This document shows positions 26,359-34,468 of a DNA stretch of 42,152 bases, piece after piece. The position numbers were made by a program, and so were the translations under genes. How positions within the stretch are numbered: position 1 is the first letter of the stretch; each line of letters begins with the position of its first letter. The notes below the pieces were generated by a model. It worked only from the letters and a program-made list of their open reading frames with translations. It made no database searches and was not told the origin of the DNA. The stretch comes from Myxococcaceae bacterium (GTDB lineage: Bacteria; Myxococcota; Myxococcia; Myxococcales; Myxococcaceae), in NCBI GenBank assembly GCA_019694575.1, contig JAIBBR010000032.1, positions 1 through 42,152 of the forward strand. Reading direction: 5' to 3'.

Positions 26359-28128
26359 GTGAAGGGCCATGTTCGGAGCTTCGCCTGTGCCTGTTTGTTG
26401 TGGTGGGGGGGTTGGTACGCACCGGCAGCACAAGCGCAGACGCAGTCGCCGATTCCAAATTTCGAGTTGAGCCGCCTCACGGTCGACCCGGGACTTACCG
26501 ATTCAATAGCCGTGGGGTCTGCCGACCTGCTCCCCACAGGGCAGTTGCGCATCGCCATCGCCGCGGGCTTCGAGTACCTGCCGCTGGTTCTGCGTGATTC
26601 TACCGGAGTGTCTGAGGCAGTCATCACGTCGCGCTACACGGGCTATGGCTCGCTCGCCCTCTCGCCTCACCCGCTGTTTCAGGTGGCCGTCGGTTTGCCC
26701 GCTGTTCTCTACCAACGCGTCGACGGGCAGGCCCTCGCCGCTTGGGGCTACCAGGCCCCCGCGTCGCGCGGCATTGGCATGCCGTGGGTAAGTGCCAAGT
26801 TCGCGCTTGTTCGCCGCACCGAAACACGGCCTTTTGGTTTGTCAGTTGAAGGTGAAGTGGCGTTTCCCGCTGGCCGCGATGCGGCATTGGCCCAAGACAC
26901 CGCCGTACAAGTTCGGCCAAAGCTATTGGCATCGCTTCAGGGGCTTGGGCTGTTGTGGTCGGCCGAGCTGAGCGCCTTGGTGCGGCCACAGCCTTTGAGC
27001 GTCGGCAACCAAACGTTGGCGACGCGGGTAAGAGGCGGCGTCGCAGTTCGCGCTGCGCAGTGGCGCGTACAGCCTGAGCTCGGTGGTTTCGGAGAAGTCG
27101 ACACGGCGTCTGGCCGTGGCTCTTTCGAGGGGTGGCTGGGGGCACGTTATGCCATCGCCCGCCCCTTCGGCGTTTTTGCCCTGGTGGGGAGCGGCTTTAG
27201 CCCTGCGCCGGGAACGCCGGCGCTTCGAGCGCTGCTGGGGCTTGAGCTCAATGTGAACATTTGGTCTGAGTCAGCACCACCGCCGCCACCTGCTCCCGCG
27301 CTCAATGTGTGCTTGGGCAAGCACAGGCCTGAAGAATGCCCCTTGCTCGACGACGACAACGACGGCGTCGCCAACGGTGAAGATCGCTGCCCGTTGCAAG
27401 CGGGTGTCTTGAAAGAATCGGGGTGCCCAGCGCGCGCGGCCGATGGCGACAATGACGGCGTGCCCGACACTGTCGATCGCTGCCCGCAACTGCCCGGCAG
27501 TGAAACGCGGGGGGGCTGCCCCAACGACGATGGCGATGGCGACGGCGTTCTCGACGCGGTCGACGCTTGCCCAGAAGAAGTCGGCCCGGCTGACGCCCGT
27601 GGCTGCGCAACGCGCGATACCGACGCCGACCAGGTGCCCGATCATTTAGACAATTGCCCCCACGACGCCGGCCCGGCGGCCAACCAAGGGTGCCCCGAGA
27701 AGAAGAAGCAGTTGGTGGTGATTACGCGCCAGAAACTTCAAATTCTCGAAAAGGTTCAGTTCGAGTCGGCGAAGGCTCGCCTGCTCAAACGATCGTTCCC
27801 GCTGCTTGATCAAATCGCCAGCATTTTGAAGACGCACCCGGCCTTGGGCAAAATCGCGATTGAAGGCCACACCGACTCGCGCGGCAATGCCACTTCTAAC
27901 CTGCGGCTTTCTGAACAACGCGCCCAGGCGGTGATGGAAGACTTGGTGAAGCGAGGCGGCGTCGACCCCAGCCGTTTAACGTCGTTGGGCTTCGGAGACT
28001 CACGCCCCACCGCCACGAACGAGACCCCCCAAGGTCGCGAGAAAAATCGCCGCGTAGAATTTCGCATTCTCGAAGCTGAACCGTCACCGGTGCCCAAGGG
28101 AGCCACCGACGCCGAAAGCCCGCCATGA
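26359..28128 (+). CDS. OmpA-family outer-membrane protein with TSP3 calcium repeats
   Basis: A 589-residue envelope protein. GTG 26359 is selected because AAAAGGGGG lies immediately before and the following residues (KGHVRSFACACLLWWGGWYA) form a leader; TTG 26323 would add a charged extension. Residues about 30-300 look like outer-membrane barrel strands. Then come Pro-rich SAPPPPPAPA, four thrombospondin type-3 calcium repeats (DDDNDGVANGEDRCP, DGDNDGVPDTVDRCP, DGDGDGVLDAVDACP, DTDADQVPDHLDNCP), and a C-terminal OmpA peptidoglycan-binding domain (IEGHTDSRGNATSNLRLSEQ, LGFGDSRPTATNE, NRRVEFRI). It tethers the outer membrane to the wall. Its stop overlaps the next start (ATGA). Confidence 0.92.
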   Translation: MKGHVRSFACACLLWWGGWYAPAAQAQTQSPIPNFELSRLTVDPGLTDSIAVGSADLLPTGQLRIAIAAGFEYLPLVLRDSTGVSEAVITSRYTGYGSLALSPHPLFQVAVGLPAVLYQRVDGQALAAWGYQAPASRGIGMPWVSAKFALVRRTETRPFGLSVEGEVAFPAGRDAALAQDTAVQVRPKLLASLQGLGLLWSAELSALVRPQPLSVGNQTLATRVRGGVAVRAAQWRVQPELGGFGEVDTASGRGSFEGWLGARYAIARPFGVFALVGSGFSPAPGTPALRALLGLELNVNIWSESAPPPPPAPALNVCLGKHRPEECPLLDDDNDGVANGEDRCPLQAGVLKESGCPARAADGDNDGVPDTVDRCPQLPGSETRGGCPNDDGDGDGVLDAVDACPEEVGPADARGCATRDTDADQVPDHLDNCPHDAGPAANQGCPEKKKQLVVITRQKLQILEKVQFESAKARLLKRSFPLLDQIASILKTHPALGKIAIEGHTDSRGNATSNLRLSEQRAQAVMEDLVKRGGVDPSRLTSLGFGDSRPTATNETPQGREKNRRVEFRILEAEPSPVPKGATDAESPP

Positions 28129-30341
28129 AACACACCCTTCACCGAGCGATACGCATCACCGTTGTCCTGCTGTTTGTCGCGGCTACCGCGCGCGCCGAGC
28201 CCGACGTATTCGCGTTGGGCGACGGCCATTCTGACGCGGGTACGATCAGTGCGCTCAACACCCAGGTGAATGTGTACACGCCGGTGACGGCAACGGTCAT
28301 GCCTGGTGACACCGACGTCAACGTCGGCAGCTCGGCCGGCTTCAAAGTGGGCGATCTGGTGATGTTGTGGCAGTCGAGGTCGCCGACGTTGCAGCCGGCA
28401 GCAGGCGACGGGGGGGGCATCGATCTCGGCGCCGTGCAGGCCGGCTTTTGGGAATTGGGCCGCGTCACGGCTCTGACCGCTACGGTGCTCACGTTTCGGG
28501 CCCCCTTCGAGACCGCGTTCACAGGTGGCGCAGCACAGGCGATTACGGTGCCGGAGTTCACCAACCTCACCATTCAAGCCACCGCCTCGTTGGTGCCCGC
28601 CGCATGGAACGGTTCTTCTGGAGGCGTGCTCGCATTTTTGGCCAATGGCACGGTGCTCAACGATGGCGTCATCAACGCCGTGGGTGCTGGTTTTCGCGGA
28701 GGAGTCGCAGTCAAGGCTTCTTCCGCCACGACGGGCTGTACCGAGCTCAGCACCCCGCCCGGAGGGGCCGATGGAGGCCGGTGGGCAGCAAAAGGTGAAG
28801 GCTTGGCCGGGCCGATGTTCTACGGGCCCGCGTTCGGCGGCCGCGGGAACATGGCGAACGGCGCCGGCGGCGGCAACTGCTTGTCTTCAGGTGGCGGTGG
28901 TGGCGCCAATGCTTCGGCCGGTGGCCAAGGTGGCCGCACTTCGATTCTCGATGGTGCCGGCCGTGCCGTGGGCGGAATGGGCGGCGCCCCGGTCAACGCC
29001 AGCAGCTTGATTAATCGGCTGGTGTTGGGGGGTGGTGGTGGGGCTGGCCAAGGCGCGGCAGGTTCAGCCAGCAGTGGTGGTTCAGGGGGCGGGGCGATTT
29101 TTGTGCGGGCAAAGACGATCAACGGTACCGGGCGGATCACCGCCGATGGCCAGACCGCGAGCGGCTCGCTGCTCGATGGCGCGGGAGGTGGCGGCGCGGG
29201 CGGTACGGTGTCGGTGCGGGCGGCGACGGCGATTCATTGTGGCTTTGCGATCTCGGCGGCGGGAGGCAAAGGCGGCAGTGCCACTGCCGCATTGTCGATG
29301 GGGCCGGGAGGCGGTGGTGGTGGCGGCAATATCTTCGTACAGGCCGCCTCGCTTGACGCCGCGTGCATGCCTTCGGTGATTACCGGGTTGGCAGGTCTCG
29401 ACGTCACGTCGAACACCGGTTGGGGCGCGACCACGGGTCTCACCGGAGGCTTGCTGGTGCAGCTCAACAATGGGTTGTTGGTGCCCCTGGTGCCTTCAAT
29501 AACGTCGGTAACCAATGGCATGGTGTTGATGAATCAGCAGCCGGTGCTGGCGGGAACCACGACTCCACTGGCCGATGTTGATGTGTATGTCGACGGATCG
29601 CTGGCAGCGGTGGTTGCCGCCGACGCGCTGGGCAACTGGTCTTACACACCGTTGGTTCCCTTCAGTTTGGGGCAACACACCGTGCGCGCGCAGGCGAAGC
29701 TTCAAGGGTTGGTGAGTGATTCGAGCGCGGTCGTAAACATCACGATTGGTACCCCTCTTGTCGACGCCGGCAACGGCTCCGACGCCGGCACCAGCTCTGA
29801 TGCAGGCAATGGCTCTGATGCGGGCAACGTCACAGACGCGGGCTCCCTCACAGATGCAGGCAATGGCTCTGACGCCGGCAACGTCACAGACGCGGGCACC
29901 CTCATAGATGCGGGTAACGGCTCTGACGCCGGCAACGTCACAGACGCGGGCACCCTCACAGATGCAGGTAGCGGCTCTGACGCCGGCAACGTCACAGACG
30001 CCGGCAACGTCACAGACGCAGGCACCCTCACAGATGCAGGTAGCGGCTCTGACGCCGGCAACGTTACAGACGCAGGCACCCTCACAGATGCAGGTAGCGG
30101 CTCTGACGCCGGCAACGTTGCAGAAGACGCAGGCACCCTCACAGATGCAGGCATGACCATGCACCCCGACAACGACGGAGGCACTACCGGAACGATCGAC
30201 GCCGGTACCGCGGCCCCTGACTTCCGCAGCGGTTGCGGGTGCAACAGCTCAGGGTTCAGCTCGATGCTGCTGGCGCTGCTGGCCTTCGGGTTACGATTGC
30301 CACTGGGCAAACGCCTGGGCAGGAGGCCGCGTGCACGCTGA
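28125..30341 (+). CDS. Gly-rich surface protein with Ig-like domain, DAG repeats and MYXO-CTERM tail (AgmC-like)
   Basis: A 738-residue exported protein. The leader MKHTLHRAIRITVVLLFVAA is followed by a segment (VTATVMPGDTDVNVGSSAGF and KVGDLVMLWQSRS) that I associate with proteins annotated as gliding-motility AgmC. A Gly-rich region follows (about 230-440: GGGGGANASAGGQGGR, GAGGGGAGGTVSV, GGGGGGGNIFV). An Ig-like domain (about 455-540: QPVLAGTTTPLADVDVYVDG, LGNWSYTP) precedes an 18-residue DAG-repeat linker. The tail is GCGCNSSGFSS, a hydrophobic helix and an Arg-rich end, MYXO-CTERM-like. It is probably displayed on the cell surface. The AgmC link is from memory of the domain layout, not a search. 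Confidence 0.8.
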   Translation: MKHTLHRAIRITVVLLFVAATARAEPDVFALGDGHSDAGTISALNTQVNVYTPVTATVMPGDTDVNVGSSAGFKVGDLVMLWQSRSPTLQPAAGDGGGIDLGAVQAGFWELGRVTALTATVLTFRAPFETAFTGGAAQAITVPEFTNLTIQATASLVPAAWNGSSGGVLAFLANGTVLNDGVINAVGAGFRGGVAVKASSATTGCTELSTPPGGADGGRWAAKGEGLAGPMFYGPAFGGRGNMANGAGGGNCLSSGGGGGANASAGGQGGRTSILDGAGRAVGGMGGAPVNASSLINRLVLGGGGGAGQGAAGSASSGGSGGGAIFVRAKTINGTGRITADGQTASGSLLDGAGGGGAGGTVSVRAATAIHCGFAISAAGGKGGSATAALSMGPGGGGGGGNIFVQAASLDAACMPSVITGLAGLDVTSNTGWGATTGLTGGLLVQLNNGLLVPLVPSITSVTNGMVLMNQQPVLAGTTTPLADVDVYVDGSLAAVVAADALGNWSYTPLVPFSLGQHTVRAQAKLQGLVSDSSAVVNITIGTPLVDAGNGSDAGTSSDAGNGSDAGNVTDAGSLTDAGNGSDAGNVTDAGTLIDAGNGSDAGNVTDAGTLTDAGSGSDAGNVTDAGNVTDAGTLTDAGSGSDAGNVTDAGTLTDAGSGSDAGNVAEDAGTLTDAGMTMHPDNDGGTTGTIDAGTAAPDFRSGCGCNSSGFSSMLLALLAFGLRLPLGKRLGRRPRAR
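29761..30152 (+). repeat. 54-bp tandem repeat coding for the DAG linker
   Basis: Coding tandem array inside the Gly-rich protein gene. The unit is 54 bp, encoding NGSDAGNVTDAGTLTDAG with small changes. About six units are visible, some shortened or with an extra NVTDAG hexapeptide, plus diverged copies at the left end. The last copy carries one extra codon (VAEDAG). All length changes keep the reading frame, so copy number can vary without breaking the protein. The repeat has no stops in several frames, which creates long false ORFs on the other strand. Confidence 0.93.
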
Positions 30342-32391
30342 GTCGTCACAGACTGCAAAGAAGCACCTGGCCAATATTCTCATCGTCGACGACGAGGTGA
30401 ACATTCTCAAGTCAGTCAAGCGGCTCTTGCCGTCGAGTCAGTTCACGGTAACCACCGCTTCAGACGTCGACGTGGCCCTCGAAACATTCAGATCGGCGCT
30501 GCCTGATATTGTGATCTCAGACCTGACAATGCCCAAGATGGACGGGCTCACCTTCCTCAGCCAGTGCCGGAATATCGCGCCCAATGTTCCGCGCATTTTG
30601 ATGACGGGGCAGCATTGCGAACCCGAGATCATTCAACAGGCGATCAACCGCGCCGCAGTGGTGCGGTTTCTGAACAAGCCGCTCAACCCCACTGAATTTC
30701 TTCAGGCGGTGCATACCGGTTTGAAGGCGAGCGGGCAGAGCGCGCCCGATGAAGCGTTCGGCCGGTACCAGTTGCTTCGTCGGCTGGCAGTTGGCGGTAT
30801 GGCCGAAGTCTACTTGGCAAAACTGAGCGGTGTGGCCAGCTTTAGCAAGCAGGTGGTGCTGAAGATGATGCTGCCCGAAGTGTCTCGCTTCGCTGAATTT
30901 CGAGAGATGTTCATCGACGAAGGCCGGCTGGCAGCGCTGTTGACGCACCCCAATGTCGGCCAAGTGTTCGACATGGGCGAAATTGGCGGCCGCTACTACA
31001 TCGCGATGGAATTCATCGACGGTGAACCGCTGAGCCTCTTCTTGCGCAAGGCCAGCCCCTCGACGCCGTTGCCGCTCGGCTTCACGCTGCAGGTGATGAT
31101 GCAGTTGCTCGACGCTCTCGAGTACGTTCACCATCGACGAGACAACGACGGCCACGCGCTGAACCTGGTGCATCGCGACGTCACTCCGTCAAACGTGATG
31201 ATCACCAAACACGGGCATGTGAAGCTGGTCGATTTCGGTATCGCCAAGGCGGCGACCAACCAACACCGCACGCGCGCCGGAGTGGTCAAAGGCAAATTTG
31301 CCTACATGTCGCCCGAGCAGACCGAAGGCAAACACATTGATCACCGATCTGATCTGTTCTCGGTGGGCGCGCTTCTTTACGAAATGCTGGTCGGCCAACG
31401 CGCATTCGATGCCCCAAACGATCTCGATCAGATGCTGGCGGTGCGTTTAGGGCGTTATCGCAAACCGACCCAGGTCAGACCCGATCTGGACCCCGAGCTC
31501 GAAAAAATTGTGATGCGCGCGCTGCACGGTGCGCCCGCTTCACGTTACGCGAGCGCTGCCGAGTTCAAACAAGATCTGGTGCGTGTGGCGCTCGAGCACG
31601 AAGTCATTGCCAACCCCAAGGTGATTACCCAGACGGCGGCGGCGATTCTCGGCTTGCCTGATGACGCACCTGCCGAGCCGATCAGCCCATCGCAACTGGT
31701 TGAAGTCAGCGACGCGCCACCCCTTACCGGCGACATTGGGGCACCGCTCACTCGTTCTGATGGTCCACGAATAGATGCCACGCCGTCGACCCAGAGTGAG
31801 TCTCTGGGCCTACCGTGGCCAAGCACCAGCACCACGGTGTCTACTCCTTGGCGTGCCTATGTCGGGGCCACCCTTGCTGTGCTCTGCGTTGGCGCGGGCG
31901 CCGCGGTAATAGTCACCACCAGGTCAGACAAACAGCCCTCACCTGTTGCGCGGGTGGTAGCGACACCCGCTCCTTTGCTGGTGGCAGCCACGCCCAAGGC
32001 CGAACCGCCGCCTGGCCCCACCGCTCTGGAGCAACCGGCGAAGGCCCTCTCACCGCCGCCAGCGCCGGTGGTCTCTTCGCCGACACCTGTGGCAAGCCAC
32101 ATGCCGCCAACCAAGGCCCGAATGGCCAAACCGTCGGTAACCAAACCGTCAGCCAATGACGCGCCCCTTCAGGCGCCCATTGCGCTCTCTGGAGGACTGC
32201 GGGTGGTGGGCTTGGCGGGCACCCACGTGTGGCTGCAGGGAAAAGACTTGGGTGCGGTGCCCGTGGCGATACAGCTGCCCGCGGGGCGCAAGAGCCTGAC
32301 GTTGATCAATGAAGCCACGGGCCAACGCCAAACGCTCGACGTTGACATTGAGCAAGGCCTCGAGAGCGAAGTAGAGGTGACGTTTCGGTAG
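30331..32391 (+). CDS. Response-regulator receiver fused to a membrane Ser/Thr kinase
   Basis: A 686-residue signalling protein. GTG 30331 has AGGAGG just upstream and overlaps the previous gene by 11 bases. Residues 14-130 are a receiver domain with D20/D21, phospho-acceptor D64 (VISDLTMPKMDG), T92 and K116. Residues 145-405 are a Hanks-type kinase: LAVGGMAEVYLAK, K178, HRDVTPSN (281-288), DFG (301-303), FAYMSPEQ. One transmembrane helix follows at about 507-525, then a Pro/Ala-rich stretch and a C-terminal PEGA-like beta-domain (LAGTHVWLQGKDLGAVPVAI), probably periplasmic. A phosphorelay could therefore control the kinase from inside while the tail senses the envelope. No dedicated histidine kinase gene is in the window. 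Confidence 0.93.
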   Translation: MHAESSQTAKKHLANILIVDDEVNILKSVKRLLPSSQFTVTTASDVDVALETFRSALPDIVISDLTMPKMDGLTFLSQCRNIAPNVPRILMTGQHCEPEIIQQAINRAAVVRFLNKPLNPTEFLQAVHTGLKASGQSAPDEAFGRYQLLRRLAVGGMAEVYLAKLSGVASFSKQVVLKMMLPEVSRFAEFREMFIDEGRLAALLTHPNVGQVFDMGEIGGRYYIAMEFIDGEPLSLFLRKASPSTPLPLGFTLQVMMQLLDALEYVHHRRDNDGHALNLVHRDVTPSNVMITKHGHVKLVDFGIAKAATNQHRTRAGVVKGKFAYMSPEQTEGKHIDHRSDLFSVGALLYEMLVGQRAFDAPNDLDQMLAVRLGRYRKPTQVRPDLDPELEKIVMRALHGAPASRYASAAEFKQDLVRVALEHEVIANPKVITQTAAAILGLPDDAPAEPISPSQLVEVSDAPPLTGDIGAPLTRSDGPRIDATPSTQSESLGLPWPSTSTTVSTPWRAYVGATLAVLCVGAGAAVIVTTRSDKQPSPVARVVATPAPLLVAATPKAEPPPGPTALEQPAKALSPPPAPVVSSPTPVASHMPPTKARMAKPSVTKPSANDAPLQAPIALSGGLRVVGLAGTHVWLQGKDLGAVPVAIQLPAGRKSLTLINEATGQRQTLDVDIEQGLESEVEVTFR

Positions 32392-32403
32392 TGAAGTAGC
32401 CCA

Positions 32404-33228
32404 TCAAATGGGGTCGTCAGGTTTGCTATCGACTGTCTCGTGCGGGCGCTTCACTTCACCCTTGTCGTTCCCCTCGGAGCCAGCCTTCGCGCCGCGCGCA
32501 CCTTCAGGCATCAAGTCTTTCGCAAACAGCTCGGCCACCGCGCGTACCAGCTGCTGCATGTGCTGCCGGTAAATTTGGGGGTTCTTCGCCACGGCAAACG
32601 GGTCGAGCTCGGCGGTCTTCGAAGCCACTTCGTCGACTTCGAAAGCGCGGTACCAAAGATTGCCCCCCCCCTCTAAGCGGAACATGCGGCCATAGCCGAC
32701 CAGGTAAACACCGGCTTTGCCGTCATCGCTGCGCATGCCGTAGTCTTCAACGACGAATTCAACCACCGCGTCAGCGCCATAGGGCTTGAGCAGCTCGTAG
32801 TTGGGCGGGTTGGCGGGCACCTCTTCTACCAAGAAGCTCTCGAGCACGCTGGCCACCGTCACGGGATCAACCACGTTGTTCCAGGGGGCCTCGTTGGGCA
32901 GCAGCGCCAGTGTCGACGCGCGCAGACCGTCGGCGATTTCAAAACGCGTCATCGTAGGTAAGCCGTCGCCCTTACCAAGAGTGCCAGTACCAGCATGCAG
33001 CTTCACCTGCAGACGGCGGTCGGCTTCTTTGGCTTCTAATTTTTTCAGCCGTTCTGAATAGGCCGAGTCGTGGCGAAACACGGTCGACTTGGGGCCCGCG
33101 CCTTCTTCAATGCGCGAAATAAACGCCGGTTGTTTGATCTCGCGAAGCTCTGATGAAGACAGGGCCACGTGCGCGCAACCCCACTGAGTCAAGGCCAGCG
33201 CCACCGCCCAAAACTGAAGTTTTTGCAT
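32404..33228 (-). CDS. Lipoprotein of unknown function
   Basis: A 274-residue predicted lipoprotein. ATG 33228 is preferred over TTG 33234 (GGA seven bases upstream). The leader MQKLQFWAVALALTQWGC ends in a lipobox-like TQWGC. The mature part includes SRIEEGAGPKSTVFRHDSAY, YGADAVVEFVVEDYGMRSDD and YLVGYGRMFRLEGGGNLWYR, a beta-strand-rich core like small outer-membrane-associated lipoproteins, and a charged C-terminal tail (EGNDKGEVKRPHETVD). No known family. It is divergent from the metallophosphoesterase lipoprotein gene, and they share a 79-bp region with an inverted repeat. Confidence 0.77.
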   Translation of the reverse strand: MQKLQFWAVALALTQWGCAHVALSSSELREIKQPAFISRIEEGAGPKSTVFRHDSAYSERLKKLEAKEADRRLQVKLHAGTGTLGKGDGLPTMTRFEIADGLRASTLALLPNEAPWNNVVDPVTVASVLESFLVEEVPANPPNYELLKPYGADAVVEFVVEDYGMRSDDGKAGVYLVGYGRMFRLEGGGNLWYRAFEVDEVASKTAELDPFAVAKNPQIYRQHMQQLVRAVAELFAKDLMPEGARGAKAGSEGNDKGEVKRPHETVDSKPDDPI

Positions 33229-33258
33229 GTGCAATCCATTCTGGACCCACGGGCCCCT

Positions 33259-33277
33259 TTTAAGCTACGAGCTTAAA
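33259..33277. promoter_or_regulatory. Inverted repeat between divergent lipoprotein genes, candidate operator
   Basis: A perfect 8-bp inverted repeat, TTTAAGCT and AGCTTAAA separated by ACG, lies in the 79-bp gap between two divergent lipoprotein genes. It could be an operator for a dimeric regulator acting on both. No T-run follows that would make it a terminator. Confidence 0.4.
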
Positions 33278-33307
33278 GCGAATTGCCGTCAACTTGAGGG
33301 GTTATCG

Positions 33308-34465
33308 ATGCCGCTGCACCTTCGTCGTTACGTGGTTGCGCTCGCCGTTTCGGCGTCGCTTTGGGGCTGTACCGAAAAAAAAGCGGCGCCCCCGCCCGAG
33401 CCCCCAAAGCCCGTTGAGGCCCCCAAACCACCGCCCCCGGTCATGGAAGCGCAAGCCGACCCAGAATGTGCCGCGCCGATTGAACCCGGCCCCGCCACCG
33501 AACTGAAGGTCGGAGACCGCACCGCCAGCCGTGCCGGTTACAAGCTGACCTTCAGCGACGCTGACAAAGACGGCACCTTGACGCTCGGCCTGTTGGGCCC
33601 AATCAATGAAGATTCTGGCCAAAACATGTTGGTGCTGAAAAAGTTTCAGAAATTCTTCGCCGACGAAAAGGTCGACGCGATCATCGTCACCGGCGATGTG
33701 GGCGAAGTGGCCGACGGCATCGCCCGCGTACTGAAGCAGTTGGGTGAGTCGAAAGTTCCGGTGCTCGCCATTGCTGGCAACCGCGAGTGCCGCGCCGAAT
33801 ATACCGACGGAGTCAACGCCGCAATGAAAGCGTCTTCGTGGGTGGTGAACATGAACGCCATGCGCGAGGTGCAGTTTCCTGAATTGACCATCGTTTCGCT
33901 GCCCGGGTACCACGACCCCAACTTCATCACCTGCGCCACTGGTTGCCGGTACGTGAAGAGCACCGTCGACGCGGTGGTCAGCATGGCCAAAGACTCGAAG
34001 GTACCGGTGCTTCTCGTTTCGCACGGCAACCCCAAAGGCAACGGCAACCAGGCCATTGACTTCGCTTCAGCTGGGGGCAACGTGGGCAATGACGACATCA
34101 ACCGGGCGATCACCGAAGCCAACATCGCTTTCGGCGTGTCGTCGAACGTTAAAGAAGCAGGTGGCCGCGCCACGGTCGACGCCGCGGGCACTGCGCTGGT
34201 CAAAGAAAACACGGCTTCGAAGACGCTCTTCATCAACCCGGGCCCCGCTGACACCGTGGGTTGGGAAATGAACGACGGCAACAAGAGCACGGGCATGGCC
34301 GCGGTGATGCACGTTAAAGACGGCCAAGCCTCGTACAAAATGTATCGCGTGAAGGCGCTGAGCGCGGCTGAGAAAGCCGAAGCCAAAAAGATGGACCCAC
34401 CCAACCGCGCCGAGAAGAAAGAAGACACCGCGGCGAGTCCGGCGCCCACGCCCGAGAAGAAATAA
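33308..34465 (+). CDS. Metallophosphoesterase-like lipoprotein with altered metal motifs
   Basis: A 385-residue lipoprotein. ATG 33308 has AGGGG seven bases upstream. The leader MPLHLRRYVVALAVSASLWGC ends in lipobox LWGC, then a Pro-rich linker (about 28-46). The core resembles a calcineurin-type phosphoesterase: VDAIIVTGDVGEVADG (GD at 129-130), VLAIAGNRECRAEY (GNRE, normally GNHE), LPGYHDPNF and LLVSHGNPKG. The usual first DxH metal motif is not obvious (LLGPINEDSG at that place), and the GNHE His is Arg, so catalysis is doubtful. The C-terminal 30 residues are Lys/Glu/Pro-rich. The next gene starts three bases after the stop. Confidence 0.77.
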   Translation: MPLHLRRYVVALAVSASLWGCTEKKAAPPPEPPKPVEAPKPPPPVMEAQADPECAAPIEPGPATELKVGDRTASRAGYKLTFSDADKDGTLTLGLLGPINEDSGQNMLVLKKFQKFFADEKVDAIIVTGDVGEVADGIARVLKQLGESKVPVLAIAGNRECRAEYTDGVNAAMKASSWVVNMNAMREVQFPELTIVSLPGYHDPNFITCATGCRYVKSTVDAVVSMAKDSKVPVLLVSHGNPKGNGNQAIDFASAGGNVGNDDINRAITEANIAFGVSSNVKEAGGRATVDAAGTALVKENTASKTLFINPGPADTVGWEMNDGNKSTGMAAVMHVKDGQASYKMYRVKALSAAEKAEAKKMDPPNRAEKKEDTAASPAPTPEKK

Positions 34466-34468
34466 GCG

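Noticed and set aside
29496-30358. Long minus-strand open frames (about 220 residues each) over the DAG repeat
   Set aside because: They follow from the 54-bp repeat lacking stops in several frames. Their proteins are simple repeats with no leader, domain or ribosome site, and the plus-strand gene is clear.
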